Part shown: positions 37,203 through 46,490 of the stretch, piece by piece | Layout of the letters: the number at the start of each line of letters is the position of its first letter | How positions within the stretch are numbered: the first letter of the stretch is position 1 | Assembly: GCF_001645185.1 (NCBI RefSeq) | Contig: NZ_LXTQ01000001.1 | Location: 744,001-808,000, forward strand | DNA: 64,000 bases | Direction of reading: 5' to 3' | DNA from: Methylobacillus sp. MM3 | Lineage (GTDB): Bacteria > Pseudomonadota > Gammaproteobacteria > Burkholderiales > Methylophilaceae | Program-made: the position numbers and the translations under genes | The notes under the pieces: generated by a model | What the model saw: only the letters and a program-made list of their open reading frames with translations | Told to the model about the DNA's origin: nothing | Database searches by the model: none

Positions 37203-37364
37203 TTACCGATTCTTGTGGCTTTGGCTACCCGCCTTGGAATGTTGTTCACTGCTGCCGCCACGGCTAGGCGAACTCTTGGATTGCGAAGAATTCTTGTGGC
37301 TCTGGCTGCCAGCCTTGGCATGTTGCTCAGGGGTGCCGCCACGCGTGGATTTTTGCTCAGGCAT
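37203..37364 (-). CDS. KGG-like stress repeat protein, 53 residues
   Basis: A very small hydrophilic protein containing two copies of a G-G-[TS]-x-EQH-[AS]-KAGSQSHKN unit (about residues 9-24 and 37-52). It resembles the KGG/stress-induced repeat of GsiB-like and acidophilic-stress proteins, which are thought to be disordered and protective. AGGAG stands 7 bases before the chosen ATG at 37364; a second ATG immediately upstream (37367) is too close to it. It sits between a terminator and the hemerythrin gene. Confidence 0.75.
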   Translation of the reverse strand: MPEQKSTRGGTPEQHAKAGSQSHKNSSQSKSSPSRGGSSEQHSKAGSQSHKNR

Positions 37365-37629
37365 CATTTGCTCCTTCTCATTTAAAGAAAAAACGTTGCC
37401 GTTCAAAACCAGCAACGTGAGCTCATGCTACCGCTGCCGACCGCTCACTTTAAGGGATCAGCGTCCGATTTACATGTCGGAATTTCATTACATAATTATT
37501 GTTTTATAAAGGCTTTTAACTCCTACAGGATTATAGGAAGAACGCCGACATTTTTAATCCCGCGAAAAATTATGATGGGCTCATCGAGAGTTTTCAACGT
37601 CGTCACAACAACCCTCAGGAGTCATCAAA

Positions 37630-38145
37630 ATGCAACATACGCAAACCTCACGCTCAACTTCAACTTCCAAATCATCCAAACTTGCATCCATGGATGCGAT
37701 GGAAATGTTAATGGACGATCACAAAAAAGTGCAGAAGATGTTCAAGGATTTCGAGAAGCTGTCGAGCAGCGACAAATCCACCAAGCGCGAAAAGGCTGAA
37801 CTGGCCAAAATGATCTGTCAGGAACTCAAGGTGCACGCCACCTTGGAAGAAGAAATTTTCTACCCGGCGGTACGCGAGGCCATCAATGCCTCCGATATCA
37901 TGAACGAAGCCGCCGTCGAACATGAGTGCGCCAAGTCCTTGATCGGTCAGATCGAAACTTGCGAACCGAGCGACGAACATTACGATGCGATGGTGATCGT
38001 GCTAGGCGAATACGTGAACCACCACATCGAGGAAGAAGAAAAGGAAATGTTCCCCAAGGTGAAGAAAAGCAAGCTGGATACAGCGGCGCTCGGGGAAGAA
38101 ATAATGGAGCACAAACAGGAACTGCTAAAGCAGTTCCATCACTGA
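37630..38145 (+). CDS. Hemerythrin HHE-domain protein
   Basis: A 171-residue helical protein with the di-iron ligand pattern of the hemerythrin/HHE family: [24 protein letters not shown], and [12 protein letters not shown]. The first 20 residues are Ser/Thr-rich and probably disordered. Bacterial members bind oxygen or respond to nitrosative and oxidative stress; which applies here is not known. AGGAG lies before the ATG. The gene is single; the 250 bases upstream hold no other gene. Confidence 0.9.
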   Translation: MQHTQTSRSTSTSKSSKLASMDAMEMLMDDHKKVQKMFKDFEKLSSSDKSTKREKAELAKMICQELKVHATLEEEIFYPAVREAINASDIMNEAAVEHECAKSLIGQIETCEPSDEHYDAMVIVLGEYVNHHIEEEEKEMFPKVKKSKLDTAALGEEIMEHKQELLKQFHH

Positions 38146-38193
38146 CTCAGCCTGCGGAAAGCATGGAATGCGTGAGGACGCAAGCTCGCTATC

Positions 38194-39885
38194 TCAGGCG
38201 TGTTCCCAATACCGCAGCACCAGTTGCACATTGCGACTGCCGTTGTATTCGTTGACCTGTAACCGGTAAACAGCGCGTATGACCGCCGGCAACTGGTCGA
38301 TGCAATTGAACAGGATCGCCTCGAAGCGACGCCCGGATTTTTCCAGGCGTAGCTTCAGGTGGCGCTCCCCCACAATCCGCTGCTCCGCCACCTGAAATGC
38401 ATCGTCGAACTCCGGTGCGGCAAACCCTTGCCCCCACACATGATTTTCCAGCAACTCGGCGAGGCCGAGATCGATATCTTCCGGCGCAATCGGGCCATCG
38501 GTTTCGAGAATGGCTTCAAGATCGGCCGGGGTCAGCAGGCCGCGCACCACGGCCTCGAAAGCTGTCGAAAAGCGCTCAAAATCGCGTTCGGCAATGGATA
38601 GCCCCGCCGCCATCGCATGACCGCCAAACTTCAGGATCAAATCGGGATGGCGCTTGGACACCAGATCCAGCGCATCGCGCAGATGCAGCCCTGAAATCGA
38701 ACGGCCGGAACCCTTGAGCACTCCGTCGCCACCCGGAGCGAACGCAATCACCGGCCGATGAAAGCGCTCCTTGATGCGCGAGGCGAGAATGCCGATCACG
38801 CCCTGGTGCCACTCGGGCTCGTAAATGCTGAGCGTGTAATGCTCGCCCGGATCGATCTCCTCAAGACTCAGCAGCGCGGATTCCTGCATGTCGGCTTCGA
38901 TATCGCGCCGCTCGCGGTTGAGCGCGTCGAGCTGTTGCGCGAACAGCATCGCCTCGGCGCTCGTTTCCGCGAGCAGGCAGGCAATCCCCAATGACATATC
39001 CTGCAACCGCCCCGCCGCATTCAGCCGTGGCCCGGCGCCGAAACCGAAATCCTGTGCCGTGGCGCGGCGCAAATCGCGTCCCGCCACGCGCAACAGCGCC
39101 TCTACCCCCGGACAGGCCTTGCCGGCGCGTATGCGGCGCAGGCCCTGCTCGACCAGAATGCGGTTGTTGTCGTCCAGCCGCACCAGGTCGGCTACCGTGC
39201 CAAGCGCCACCAGGTCGAGCAGCTCGGTCAGGTTGGGTTCGGGCTTGCCGTCGTAAGCGCCGCGTGCGCGCAACTCGCTGCGCAATGCCAGCATCAGATA
39301 AAAAGCCACGCCCACGCCCGCCAGGTGTTTGCTGGGGAAGTCACAGCCCGGCTGGTTGGGGTTGATGATGCACGCCGCGTCGGGCAACTCATCGCCCGGC
39401 AAATGGTGATCCGTCACCAGCACTTCGATGCCGAGCCCCTTGGCGGCACGCACACCCTCGACGCTGGCAATGCCGTTATCCACGGTGATGATGAAATCCG
39501 GCTTGCGCTCGGCGGCCAACGCGACGATTTCCGGCGTCAAGCCGTAGCCGTATTCGAAGCGATTGGGGACGAGGTAGTCAACTTCACCGCCCATCATGCG
39601 CAGCCCGCGCACGCTCACTGCGCATGCCGTGGCGCCGTCGGTATCGTAGTCGGCCACCACCAGCAGGCGTTTTTTCTGCGCGATGGCATCCGCCAGCAGC
39701 GAGGCCATGCGGCCCAGGTCTTTCATCTGCGCCGGCGAAATCAGCCCGGCCAGGGAATATTCGAGCTGCGCCGGTGAAACAATGCCGCGGGCGGCCAGGA
39801 TGCGCGCCAATACGCGATGACGCCCGGACTGCTGCAAGGTTTCCGCCTGTTCGGAGCCGAAACTGCGGGTCACGATACTAACCAA
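38194..39885 (-). CDS. recJ: Single-stranded-DNA-specific exonuclease RecJ
   Basis: A 563-residue RecJ with the DHH-family metal motifs: VVADYDTDGATA, DNGIAS, VTDHHLPG, and the DHHA1 motif GGHAMAAGLSI. It is a 5'-3' single-strand exonuclease of recombination and mismatch repair. Its start overlaps the end of the RpfE-type gene by 8 bases, so the two are translated together. Confidence 0.95.
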   Translation of the reverse strand: MVSIVTRSFGSEQAETLQQSGRHRVLARILAARGIVSPAQLEYSLAGLISPAQMKDLGRMASLLADAIAQKKRLLVVADYDTDGATACAVSVRGLRMMGGEVDYLVPNRFEYGYGLTPEIVALAAERKPDFIITVDNGIASVEGVRAAKGLGIEVLVTDHHLPGDELPDAACIINPNQPGCDFPSKHLAGVGVAFYLMLALRSELRARGAYDGKPEPNLTELLDLVALGTVADLVRLDDNNRILVEQGLRRIRAGKACPGVEALLRVAGRDLRRATAQDFGFGAGPRLNAAGRLQDMSLGIACLLAETSAEAMLFAQQLDALNRERRDIEADMQESALLSLEEIDPGEHYTLSIYEPEWHQGVIGILASRIKERFHRPVIAFAPGGDGVLKGSGRSISGLHLRDALDLVSKRHPDLILKFGGHAMAAGLSIAERDFERFSTAFEAVVRGLLTPADLEAILETDGPIAPEDIDLGLAELLENHVWGQGFAAPEFDDAFQVAEQRIVGERHLKLRLEKSGRRFEAILFNCIDQLPAVIRAVYRLQVNEYNGSRNVQLVLRYWEHA

Positions 39886-40882
39886 GATAACTCTCCAGAG
39901 GCCGCGCGCGGCGCCAGAATTTCCAAAGATCGGCGCGCGTCACGGTAAAGCTGTATACGGTGTCGCCGGCGAGATGCAACGTCAATCGCGCCACATGGCC
40001 TTTGCGCAGCATATCCAGCAACGGAGCGAACCAGTCTTTTTCCAGTCGCTCCAGTGCCTGTTGCGGCTCCATCGAAGACAAACGCGGATGTACCACGAGA
40101 TGCTCGCCGGCATCATGCGCCTGCCGCAGCCAGTCCCGAGCGGAAGACGGCAGCACCGCCAGGCGGCTTTGATGCACCATCGCCAAGCCGCGCGCCAGCG
40201 CGTCATCCGCCCAGATCGACAACTCCGGTTGCGGCGCTCTGGCAATCAATTCGCCGCCGCCCCACAGCCAGACGCTATTTACCGGCATTTCCCCGCCCTG
40301 TTCCAGATCGGCGTTGACGGGATGCGCGTGCAGCAGCATTTGCAGTTCGTTCAGCAAGCCGTGCCATTTCAGGCCGTCACCACCTTGCGGCAAGTATGGC
40401 TGGATATCGCGCCCCATCACCTGCGCCAGAGGATGTGTGCGCAGATCGGGCCGCTGCGCGAGATCGAGATACCAGCGCCGCGCGTCGGCCGCATGGAAGC
40501 ACATGCCATCGGCTGCGAAATGGCGGTTCAGCGCGTCAACGAACTGTTGCGCCTGTTCCATCCGCAACGCGGGCGTACATTCGGCGAGGGCAAAGCTGTC
40601 GCGATGCAACACCAGCGAAACCGGGTCGGCACAAAGCCAGTAGCCGTCCGGCTGCAAGCCGTCGCCCAGCGCGGCAAAAGGCGCTGCCGGAATATCCTGC
40701 TGTGGTGCGACATCGAACCGGCGGCATAGCCAATCGGCGGCATTGCCCGCAAACTCGCGTTGCGCGTGACGCAAAAGCGTGCCCAATGCAGGCCCGGCTG
40801 CAGAGGCAGCAAGCGTGCCGCGGGCAAAGCCCGGCAACAGCAGTTGGCAATGCAATTCGGATTTCAATGTCGTTACAATCAA
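39878..40882 (-). CDS. RpfE-type conserved protein
   Basis: A protein of up to 334 residues matching the family labelled regulatory protein RpfE type (or, without good reason, phosphoglycerate mutase). Recognisable pieces are CADPVSL in the first third, the HGLLNELQMLLHAHPVN segment and NSVWLWGGGE. No catalytic motif is known. The family is linked to recJ in Xanthomonas, as here. The start is uncertain: the frame opens with TTG at 40882 and a second TTG follows five codons later. sixA diverges 43 bases away. Confidence 0.8.
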   Translation of the reverse strand: MIVTTLKSELHCQLLLPGFARGTLAASAAGPALGTLLRHAQREFAGNAADWLCRRFDVAPQQDIPAAPFAALGDGLQPDGYWLCADPVSLVLHRDSFALAECTPALRMEQAQQFVDALNRHFAADGMCFHAADARRWYLDLAQRPDLRTHPLAQVMGRDIQPYLPQGGDGLKWHGLLNELQMLLHAHPVNADLEQGGEMPVNSVWLWGGGELIARAPQPELSIWADDALARGLAMVHQSRLAVLPSSARDWLRQAHDAGEHLVVHPRLSSMEPQQALERLEKDWFAPLLDMLRKGHVARLTLHLAGDTVYSFTVTRADLWKFWRRARPLESYLG

Positions 40883-40925
40883 AGTGCGCTAGTATTCGCC
40901 ATATTTCAAAAAAAGCATCGTCACG

Positions 40926-41381
40926 ATGGAACTAATATTGTGGCGCCATGCGGAAGCTGAGGACAGTATTCCCGACATGGCGCGAGAACTGACTTCCAAG
41001 GGACAAAAGCAGGCCAGACACATGGCCGCCTGGCTGAAGCCTCGCCTGCCGGAAGGCACTCGCATACTCGTCAGCCCTGCGCGGCGCACCCAGCAAACCG
41101 CAGCAGCGCTCGGCGTGGATTTTAGCACGCTGGAAGCCCTCGCTCCGGATACCACGGCGGAAGCCGTGCTCGCGGCGGCCGGCTGGCCGAATCACTCGCA
41201 AAGCGCGCTGATCGTCGGCCACCAGCCGACCCTGGGTGAAGTCGCATCCATCATTCTTGAAAGCGCGATTCCTTCCATGAGCATCAAGAAAGGTGCCGTC
41301 TGGTGGTTTAGCGCACGGCGCGGCGACCCGCAGGATATCGCCCTCAAGGCCATGATTTCTCCGGACATGTTGCAGGACTGA
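40926..41381 (+). CDS. sixA: Phosphohistidine phosphatase SixA
   Basis: A 151-residue histidine phosphatase. It has the RHG-type motif as WRHAEAE with catalytic H8, a second arginine in SPARRTQQTA, and the C-terminal histidine in GHQPTLGE. SixA removes phosphate from phosphohistidine proteins such as Hpt or PTS domains. It is the first gene of a tight six-gene series and ends 9 bases before the receptor gene. Confidence 0.93.
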   Translation: MELILWRHAEAEDSIPDMARELTSKGQKQARHMAAWLKPRLPEGTRILVSPARRTQQTAAALGVDFSTLEALAPDTTAEAVLAAAGWPNHSQSALIVGHQPTLGEVASIILESAIPSMSIKKGAVWWFSARRGDPQDIALKAMISPDMLQD

Positions 41382-41390
41382 TCGGCGGCG

Positions 41391-43424
41391 ATGGCCATCC
41401 AGCGCTTACTTGTGGTTCTTTGCGTAGCCTGGCCCTGTCATGCCTTTGCCGCCGATGTTACCGAGCTGAGCGAGGAAGCCTACCTTGGCGAGATGCCCAC
41501 GGTACTGACCGTGTCGCGCCTTGCGCAGCCGGTGGATGAAAGTCCATCGGCGGTCACCGTCATCGACGAGGAAACAATACGCGCATCCGGAGTCGTCGAC
41601 CTCGCCGATATTTTCCGCCTGGTGCCCGGCATGTACGTCGGCCACAACGCCGGCTATTTTCATACCGTCAACCCCACCGTCAGCTACCACGGGCTGACCG
41701 ATGCCTACTCGCGCCGCATGCAGGTGCTGATCGATGGGCGCTCGGTTTACTCGCCGATCTACGGCGGCGTGCAGTGGAGCGACATCCCGCTTGCCATCGA
41801 GGATATCGCCCGCATCGAAGTCACGCGCGGCCCGAATTCCGCCAGCCACGGCGCGAACTCGTTTCTCGGCGTCATCAACATCATCACCAAACATACCTCG
41901 GAAACCCTGGGCAACATGGCGGTGCTGACTTCGGGCAGTGATCGCAAAGGCCTGACATTGCGCCACGGCGGCAAAGAGGGCGACTTGCAGTACCGCATCA
42001 CGGCAGGCCTGAAAAACGATCAAGGCATCCAGGCGCGTAATGACGACAAGCGCATCCGCATTCTCAACCTGCGCGCCGACTATCGCCTCAACGCGCAGGA
42101 CGAGCTGGAGTTCCAGTTCGGCTACAACGGCGGCGACCGCGAAGAAGGCATGCTGGAAGAAGATGCGCTGGTGTTCCTGCCACGCACCAAAGAGGTCTAC
42201 AACCATTTCGAACAATTGAACTGGCGCCGCACGCTCGGGCCGGAAGCCGAATTCAAAATCCAGGCCTATCACTCGTACGATGTCTCGGACGATCATGTGC
42301 GATCAGCCGATCTGTCCTTCCTCCCCGTCCCGCTACTGAATCCCAGGCTAGCGTTCGATCACGAGGTGATGACCGAACGCTACGATCTGGAAGCGCAACA
42401 TACCTTTGCCCCCAGCGCCACCACCCGCCTGGCCTGGGGTGGCGGCCTTCGTCTCGACCGCACGCGATCGGAGGTGTTTCTGGGAACCGACGACACGGAA
42501 CGCTTCCGCCTTTCGCGCCTGTTCGGGCATCTTGAATGGAATCCTGTCCAACGGCTGATTGTGAATGCCGGCGCCATGCTGGAACACAACAGCATGACCG
42601 GGTCCGACCTGACGCCGCGCTTCAGCGTCAATTACAAGCTCGCTCCCGGCCATACCTTGCGTGCGGGCATCTCCACGGCAACGCGAACCCCCACGCTGCT
42701 GGAAGAGAAATTCAACATGCGCATTCTGATTCCTACTGCCGTGCCCGGGTTGACGCTCTTCGAGCAGCAGTTTCTCAATCCGGGCAGATTATCGCCGGAA
42801 CGCATCACTTCCCGCGAACTGGGCTATCAAGGCCAAGTGGGCGCGCTGTCGCTGGATGCCCGTTTATTTCACGATCAGATCCGCGATGTCATCGCCCAAT
42901 ACCGGATAGAGCCTTTTCCCCATCCGGCCGATTTGACGCCGATTTCCGACCGCACCCTGGGCAACCGCAACAGCAGCGACCTGACGGTTCACGGCTTCGA
43001 AGCACAGGCGCAACTGCGGCTCGGATCGCACACCCGCATCATCGGCAATTTTTCCCACATCCGCATCAATCCGGACATGGATACCACCTTCACCAGCAGC
43101 AGTGAAGCCTCGCGTTTCGAAGAACTGCAAGCGTCGATGCCGGTCAACAGCTTCAGCCTGCTGGCCTGGCATCGTTTCGGCAGCGGCTGGATGGGCACGG
43201 TCGGCTATTACCAATTGGGCGAGACGAAAATGCCCGGCGACGGCAATCACGTTGACTCTGCCCGCCACTGGGATCTCCGGCTGGCCCGCAGTTTCACCCT
43301 GGGCAGAACACAAAACCAGATTTCCCTGACCTCGCAGAATGCCTTCGATTACGACTATCAGGAATTTGCCCGCTACAACAGCATGCAGCGGCGCACCTAT
43401 CTTCAGTACCGCGTGGACTTTTAG
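41391..43424 (+). CDS. TonB-dependent outer-membrane receptor
   Basis: A 677-residue receptor with a Sec signal peptide (about 1-20, CHAFA). The plug domain (about 45-160) contains SPSAVTVIDEETIRASG, the LVPGMYV segment and R-x-EVTRGPNSASHGANSFLGVINI. A long beta-barrel follows and ends with an aromatic C-terminal residue (YLQYRVDF). It resembles the vitamin B12/catecholate-type receptors; the substrate cannot be told. No TonB, ExbB/D or ABC permease is nearby. The following gene begins 3 bases later. Confidence 0.93.
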   Translation: MAIQRLLVVLCVAWPCHAFAADVTELSEEAYLGEMPTVLTVSRLAQPVDESPSAVTVIDEETIRASGVVDLADIFRLVPGMYVGHNAGYFHTVNPTVSYHGLTDAYSRRMQVLIDGRSVYSPIYGGVQWSDIPLAIEDIARIEVTRGPNSASHGANSFLGVINIITKHTSETLGNMAVLTSGSDRKGLTLRHGGKEGDLQYRITAGLKNDQGIQARNDDKRIRILNLRADYRLNAQDELEFQFGYNGGDREEGMLEEDALVFLPRTKEVYNHFEQLNWRRTLGPEAEFKIQAYHSYDVSDDHVRSADLSFLPVPLLNPRLAFDHEVMTERYDLEAQHTFAPSATTRLAWGGGLRLDRTRSEVFLGTDDTERFRLSRLFGHLEWNPVQRLIVNAGAMLEHNSMTGSDLTPRFSVNYKLAPGHTLRAGISTATRTPTLLEEKFNMRILIPTAVPGLTLFEQQFLNPGRLSPERITSRELGYQGQVGALSLDARLFHDQIRDVIAQYRIEPFPHPADLTPISDRTLGNRNSSDLTVHGFEAQAQLRLGSHTRIIGNFSHIRINPDMDTTFTSSSEASRFEELQASMPVNSFSLLAWHRFGSGWMGTVGYYQLGETKMPGDGNHVDSARHWDLRLARSFTLGRTQNQISLTSQNAFDYDYQEFARYNSMQRRTYLQYRVDF

Positions 43425-43427
43425 CGC

Positions 43428-44345
43428 ATGTTGCGCAGCGCCCTGACACTGCTTGCCTGTCTCATTCCACTGATGGCCTTCGCGCCTGCCGCATGCGCCT
43501 ACGATCGCATTGTCGTGCTCGTCGGCAACACCTCGAATACCAGCGATGAATTCATCCGGGAATTCAAGGGACGCCTGGGCAATCGCAGCGGCCGCCAGAT
43601 CAGCGTGCGCGGCATCGCCGACACGCCGGCTTTTCAAGCCGACAAGGGAGCATTGGTCGTCGCAGTGGGTGTCCAGGCGCTGCAATATGCCGCCAGGCAG
43701 AACGGAAACCAGGCCGTGCTCGGGGTTCTGATTCCGCAGCCGGCCTTCGAGAAAATCCGCGCATCCGCAAGTAACAACAACCTCTCCGCCATCGTCCTCG
43801 ACCAACCGCCATCCCGTCAGATGCGGTTGCTGCATATGCTGCTCCCGCAAGCGAAGAACATCGGCATCCTGCTCGGGCCAATCTCAACGCGCAGCAACGG
43901 ATTCCTCGCCAAGGCGGCGGCTGATAACGACCTCAAGGCGATCATGGCCACCATCCAGACGGAAGGCGATCTCACGCCTGCCTTGAAACCATTGCTTGAG
44001 CTCTCTGACGCGCTTCTCGCCGTGCCCGATCCGCTGGTACACCAGCCCGGCACCGCGCAAACCTTGTTGCTCACCAGCTACCGTTACCAGAAACCGGTCA
44101 TTGGCTATTCGCAGGCTTACGTAACCGCCGGGGCACTCGCGGCGGTTTACAGCAGTCCGTCCGACATTGCACGCCAGGCGGCAGAAGTCGCCGACCAATT
44201 TCCCGAGCGGCAGAAAGCCTTGCCGCCCCTCCAGCCACCACGCTATTTTTCCGTCGGCATCAATCGTCAGGTTGCGCGTTCGCTCGGCCTCGATCTTCAG
44301 GATGCAGAGTCGCTGACGGAATCCCTGATGAAGGAAGAGCAATAG
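43428..44345 (+). CDS. ABC-type periplasmic substrate-binding protein (orphan)
   Basis: A 305-residue secreted protein: signal peptide about 1-24 (ending ACA), then a two-lobed binding-protein fold of the ABC_sub_bind (PF04392-like) type, with Y-IVVLVGNTS, VAVGVQALQYAA, KNIGILLGP and PVIGYSQAYVTAGALAAVYSSP segments. No permease or ATPase gene accompanies it. It lies between a TonB receptor and a membrane GGDEF-EAL protein, with gaps of 3 and 1 bases, so it more likely acts as a ligand sensor for that enzyme than as a transporter subunit. Ligand unknown. Confidence 0.85.
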   Translation: MLRSALTLLACLIPLMAFAPAACAYDRIVVLVGNTSNTSDEFIREFKGRLGNRSGRQISVRGIADTPAFQADKGALVVAVGVQALQYAARQNGNQAVLGVLIPQPAFEKIRASASNNNLSAIVLDQPPSRQMRLLHMLLPQAKNIGILLGPISTRSNGFLAKAAADNDLKAIMATIQTEGDLTPALKPLLELSDALLAVPDPLVHQPGTAQTLLLTSYRYQKPVIGYSQAYVTAGALAAVYSSPSDIARQAAEVADQFPERQKALPPLQPPRYFSVGINRQVARSLGLDLQDAESLTESLMKEEQ

Positions 44346-44346
44346 C

Positions 44347-46485
44347 ATGAAAACTTTTGCCGATATACGAACCCGCGTACTCGTGCTGGCCATCTTGCCA
44401 GCGCTGATCATCGCCGTGCTGCTGACGGCGCACTCCACCCGACAAAGCCTGTCCGAACTGGACAGCGGCCTGCATGAGCGCGGGCGCATCATCGCGCTGC
44501 AATTGGCAGCCGCTTCCGAATATGGCGTGGTGTCGGGCAATACCGCCATCCTGCAAAACCTGGTGCAACACACGATGACGCAGGAAAACGACATTCAGGC
44601 CGTGCTGGTGACGGACAACCAGGGCCGCACCATGGCGGTAAGCGGAAAACCCATCCTGCAGGAAGTTATCGCTGCAGAAAGCAAGACAGACCGGCCAAGC
44701 GAATGGAATACCGACGGGCAAATCATGTTCAGCGCGCCGGTCATCCGCAGCATGGTTGAAATCGACGATTACCAGAGTTTCTCCGGTGACGATACAAGCC
44801 GGGCAAGCAAGTTGGCAGGGCATGTATTCGTGGTGCTGGCGACCGCGGACCTCGCAAACCTCAAGGAAAACATGATCGGCCAGAATTTGCTGATCGGCCT
44901 GCTCGGGCTGGCGATCAGCGGCATCATCGGCTGGCGCATGGGGCGCGGTATCGCCAGGTCCATTCATGCAATGGCCGACGCGGTGGGGAAAGTTGCGGAA
45001 GGCCATCTCGACACCCGCGTACAGCAAGCCTCCTCGGGCGAACTGGGCGCGCTGGAACGGGGATTCAACGAGATGTCCACACGGCTGCAACTGGCGCACG
45101 GCACAATGCAGGAACGCATCGACGAAGCTACGCAGCAACTCAGCTACCAGGCGCGCCACGACGTGCTGACCGGGCTGATCAACCGCCGCGAGATCGAGGC
45201 ACGGCTGGAACGCGCGCTGGCGAATGCGCGCGAGCTTGGCACGCAGCATGTGTTCTGCTACATGGATCTTGACCAGTTCAAGATCGTCAACGACACCTGC
45301 GGACACCATGCCGGCGATACCCTGCTGCGACAGCTGAGCCTGATCCTGCGTCAGCGCATCCGCGAAGAAGACACGCTGGCGCGTCTCGGCGGCGACGAAT
45401 TCGGCCTGCTGCTGCAAAACTGCTCCATCCATGATGCGCGCCAGATGGCGCAGGAACTGCTGGATATCGTGGGCGAGTTCCGCTTTGTGCATGAAGACAA
45501 GATTTTCGGCGTAGGCGTCAGCATCGGAATGATTGCCATCACGGCCCAGACGGCGTCCGTCGAGAACCTGCTGAGCGCCTCCGACAGCGCCTGCTTCGCC
45601 GCCAAGGACAATGGGCGCAACCGCATTCATATATTCGAGCCGGAAGACGACGACCTGGCGCGGCGGCACGGCGAAATGCAATGGATCGCCCGCATCACCC
45701 AGGCGCTCGAGGAAAACCGCTTCTGCCTGTACTGCCAGCCCATCCTGCCACTGGGCTCGAACACCGACGAGAACCGCTATTTCGAAATACTGCTGCGCAA
45801 GCTCGGGCCGGAAGGCAAGATCATTCCGCCCATGGCATTCATTCCGGCGGCAGAGCGCTTTCACATGATGCCGGCCATCGACCGCTGGGTGATCCGCAAC
45901 GCCCTGGCCGTCTACCGCGAGATGCTGAACAAGCGCGGCAGCGAAATACAGTGCGTGTTCACCATCAACCTGTCCGGCGTTTCGCTGGGCGACCCGGAAC
46001 TGCTCGGCTACATCATGGACCAGATGATCCTGCACGGCGTACCGCCGACCGGCATCTGCTTCGAGATCACCGAAACCGCGGCCATCGTCAACCTCGCCCA
46101 TACCATAGAACTGATCAAGACGCTGAAGGGTGTAGGCTGCGGATTCCTGCTGGACGACTTCGGCAGCGGCATGTCGTCTTTCGCTTATCTCAAGAACCTG
46201 CAAGTGGACTTCATCAAGATCGACGGCGCTTTCGTGCGCGATATCGCCACCAACCCCATCGACCTGGCGATGGTGCAATCCATCCACGGCATCGCCAAGG
46301 CCATGCAGATCAAGACCATCGCGGAGTTCGTGGAAAGCGCCCAGGCGGTGGAAATACTTGAGACGATGGGGGTACACTACGGACAGGGCTTCCATCTCGG
46401 AAAGCCCGTACCGATCGAGCAGGCCATCATGAGCCTGGATCGGCAACCCTTGAAAACCGAGTCCCAGAATGGGCTCCAGGACTAA
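44347..46485 (+). CDS. Membrane HAMP-GGDEF-EAL protein
   Basis: A 712-residue inner-membrane signalling protein. TM1 is at about 11-28 and is followed by a periplasmic domain of about 145 residues. TM2 is at about 178-196, HAMP at about 197-250, GGDEF with an intact motif at 348-352, and then the EAL domain. The EAL signature reads E480-I-L482 (EILLR instead of EALLR). The metal-binding and catalytic residues elsewhere are kept (FEITET, LLDDFGSGMSSF, IKIDGAF, AEFVES). It can be predicted to control c-di-GMP in response to a periplasmic signal. It starts 1 base after the binding-protein gene, which is its probable sensory partner. Confidence 0.93.
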   Translation: MKTFADIRTRVLVLAILPALIIAVLLTAHSTRQSLSELDSGLHERGRIIALQLAAASEYGVVSGNTAILQNLVQHTMTQENDIQAVLVTDNQGRTMAVSGKPILQEVIAAESKTDRPSEWNTDGQIMFSAPVIRSMVEIDDYQSFSGDDTSRASKLAGHVFVVLATADLANLKENMIGQNLLIGLLGLAISGIIGWRMGRGIARSIHAMADAVGKVAEGHLDTRVQQASSGELGALERGFNEMSTRLQLAHGTMQERIDEATQQLSYQARHDVLTGLINRREIEARLERALANARELGTQHVFCYMDLDQFKIVNDTCGHHAGDTLLRQLSLILRQRIREEDTLARLGGDEFGLLLQNCSIHDARQMAQELLDIVGEFRFVHEDKIFGVGVSIGMIAITAQTASVENLLSASDSACFAAKDNGRNRIHIFEPEDDDLARRHGEMQWIARITQALEENRFCLYCQPILPLGSNTDENRYFEILLRKLGPEGKIIPPMAFIPAAERFHMMPAIDRWVIRNALAVYREMLNKRGSEIQCVFTINLSGVSLGDPELLGYIMDQMILHGVPPTGICFEITETAAIVNLAHTIELIKTLKGVGCGFLLDDFGSGMSSFAYLKNLQVDFIKIDGAFVRDIATNPIDLAMVQSIHGIAKAMQIKTIAEFVESAQAVEILETMGVHYGQGFHLGKPVPIEQAIMSLDRQPLKTESQNGLQD

Positions 46486-46490
46486 TCACC

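Noticed and set aside
44260-46446. 728-codon open frame opposite the HAMP-GGDEF-EAL gene
   Set aside because: The plus strand has a complete domain set; the antisense product is low-complexity and His/Gln-rich, typical of a shadow frame.
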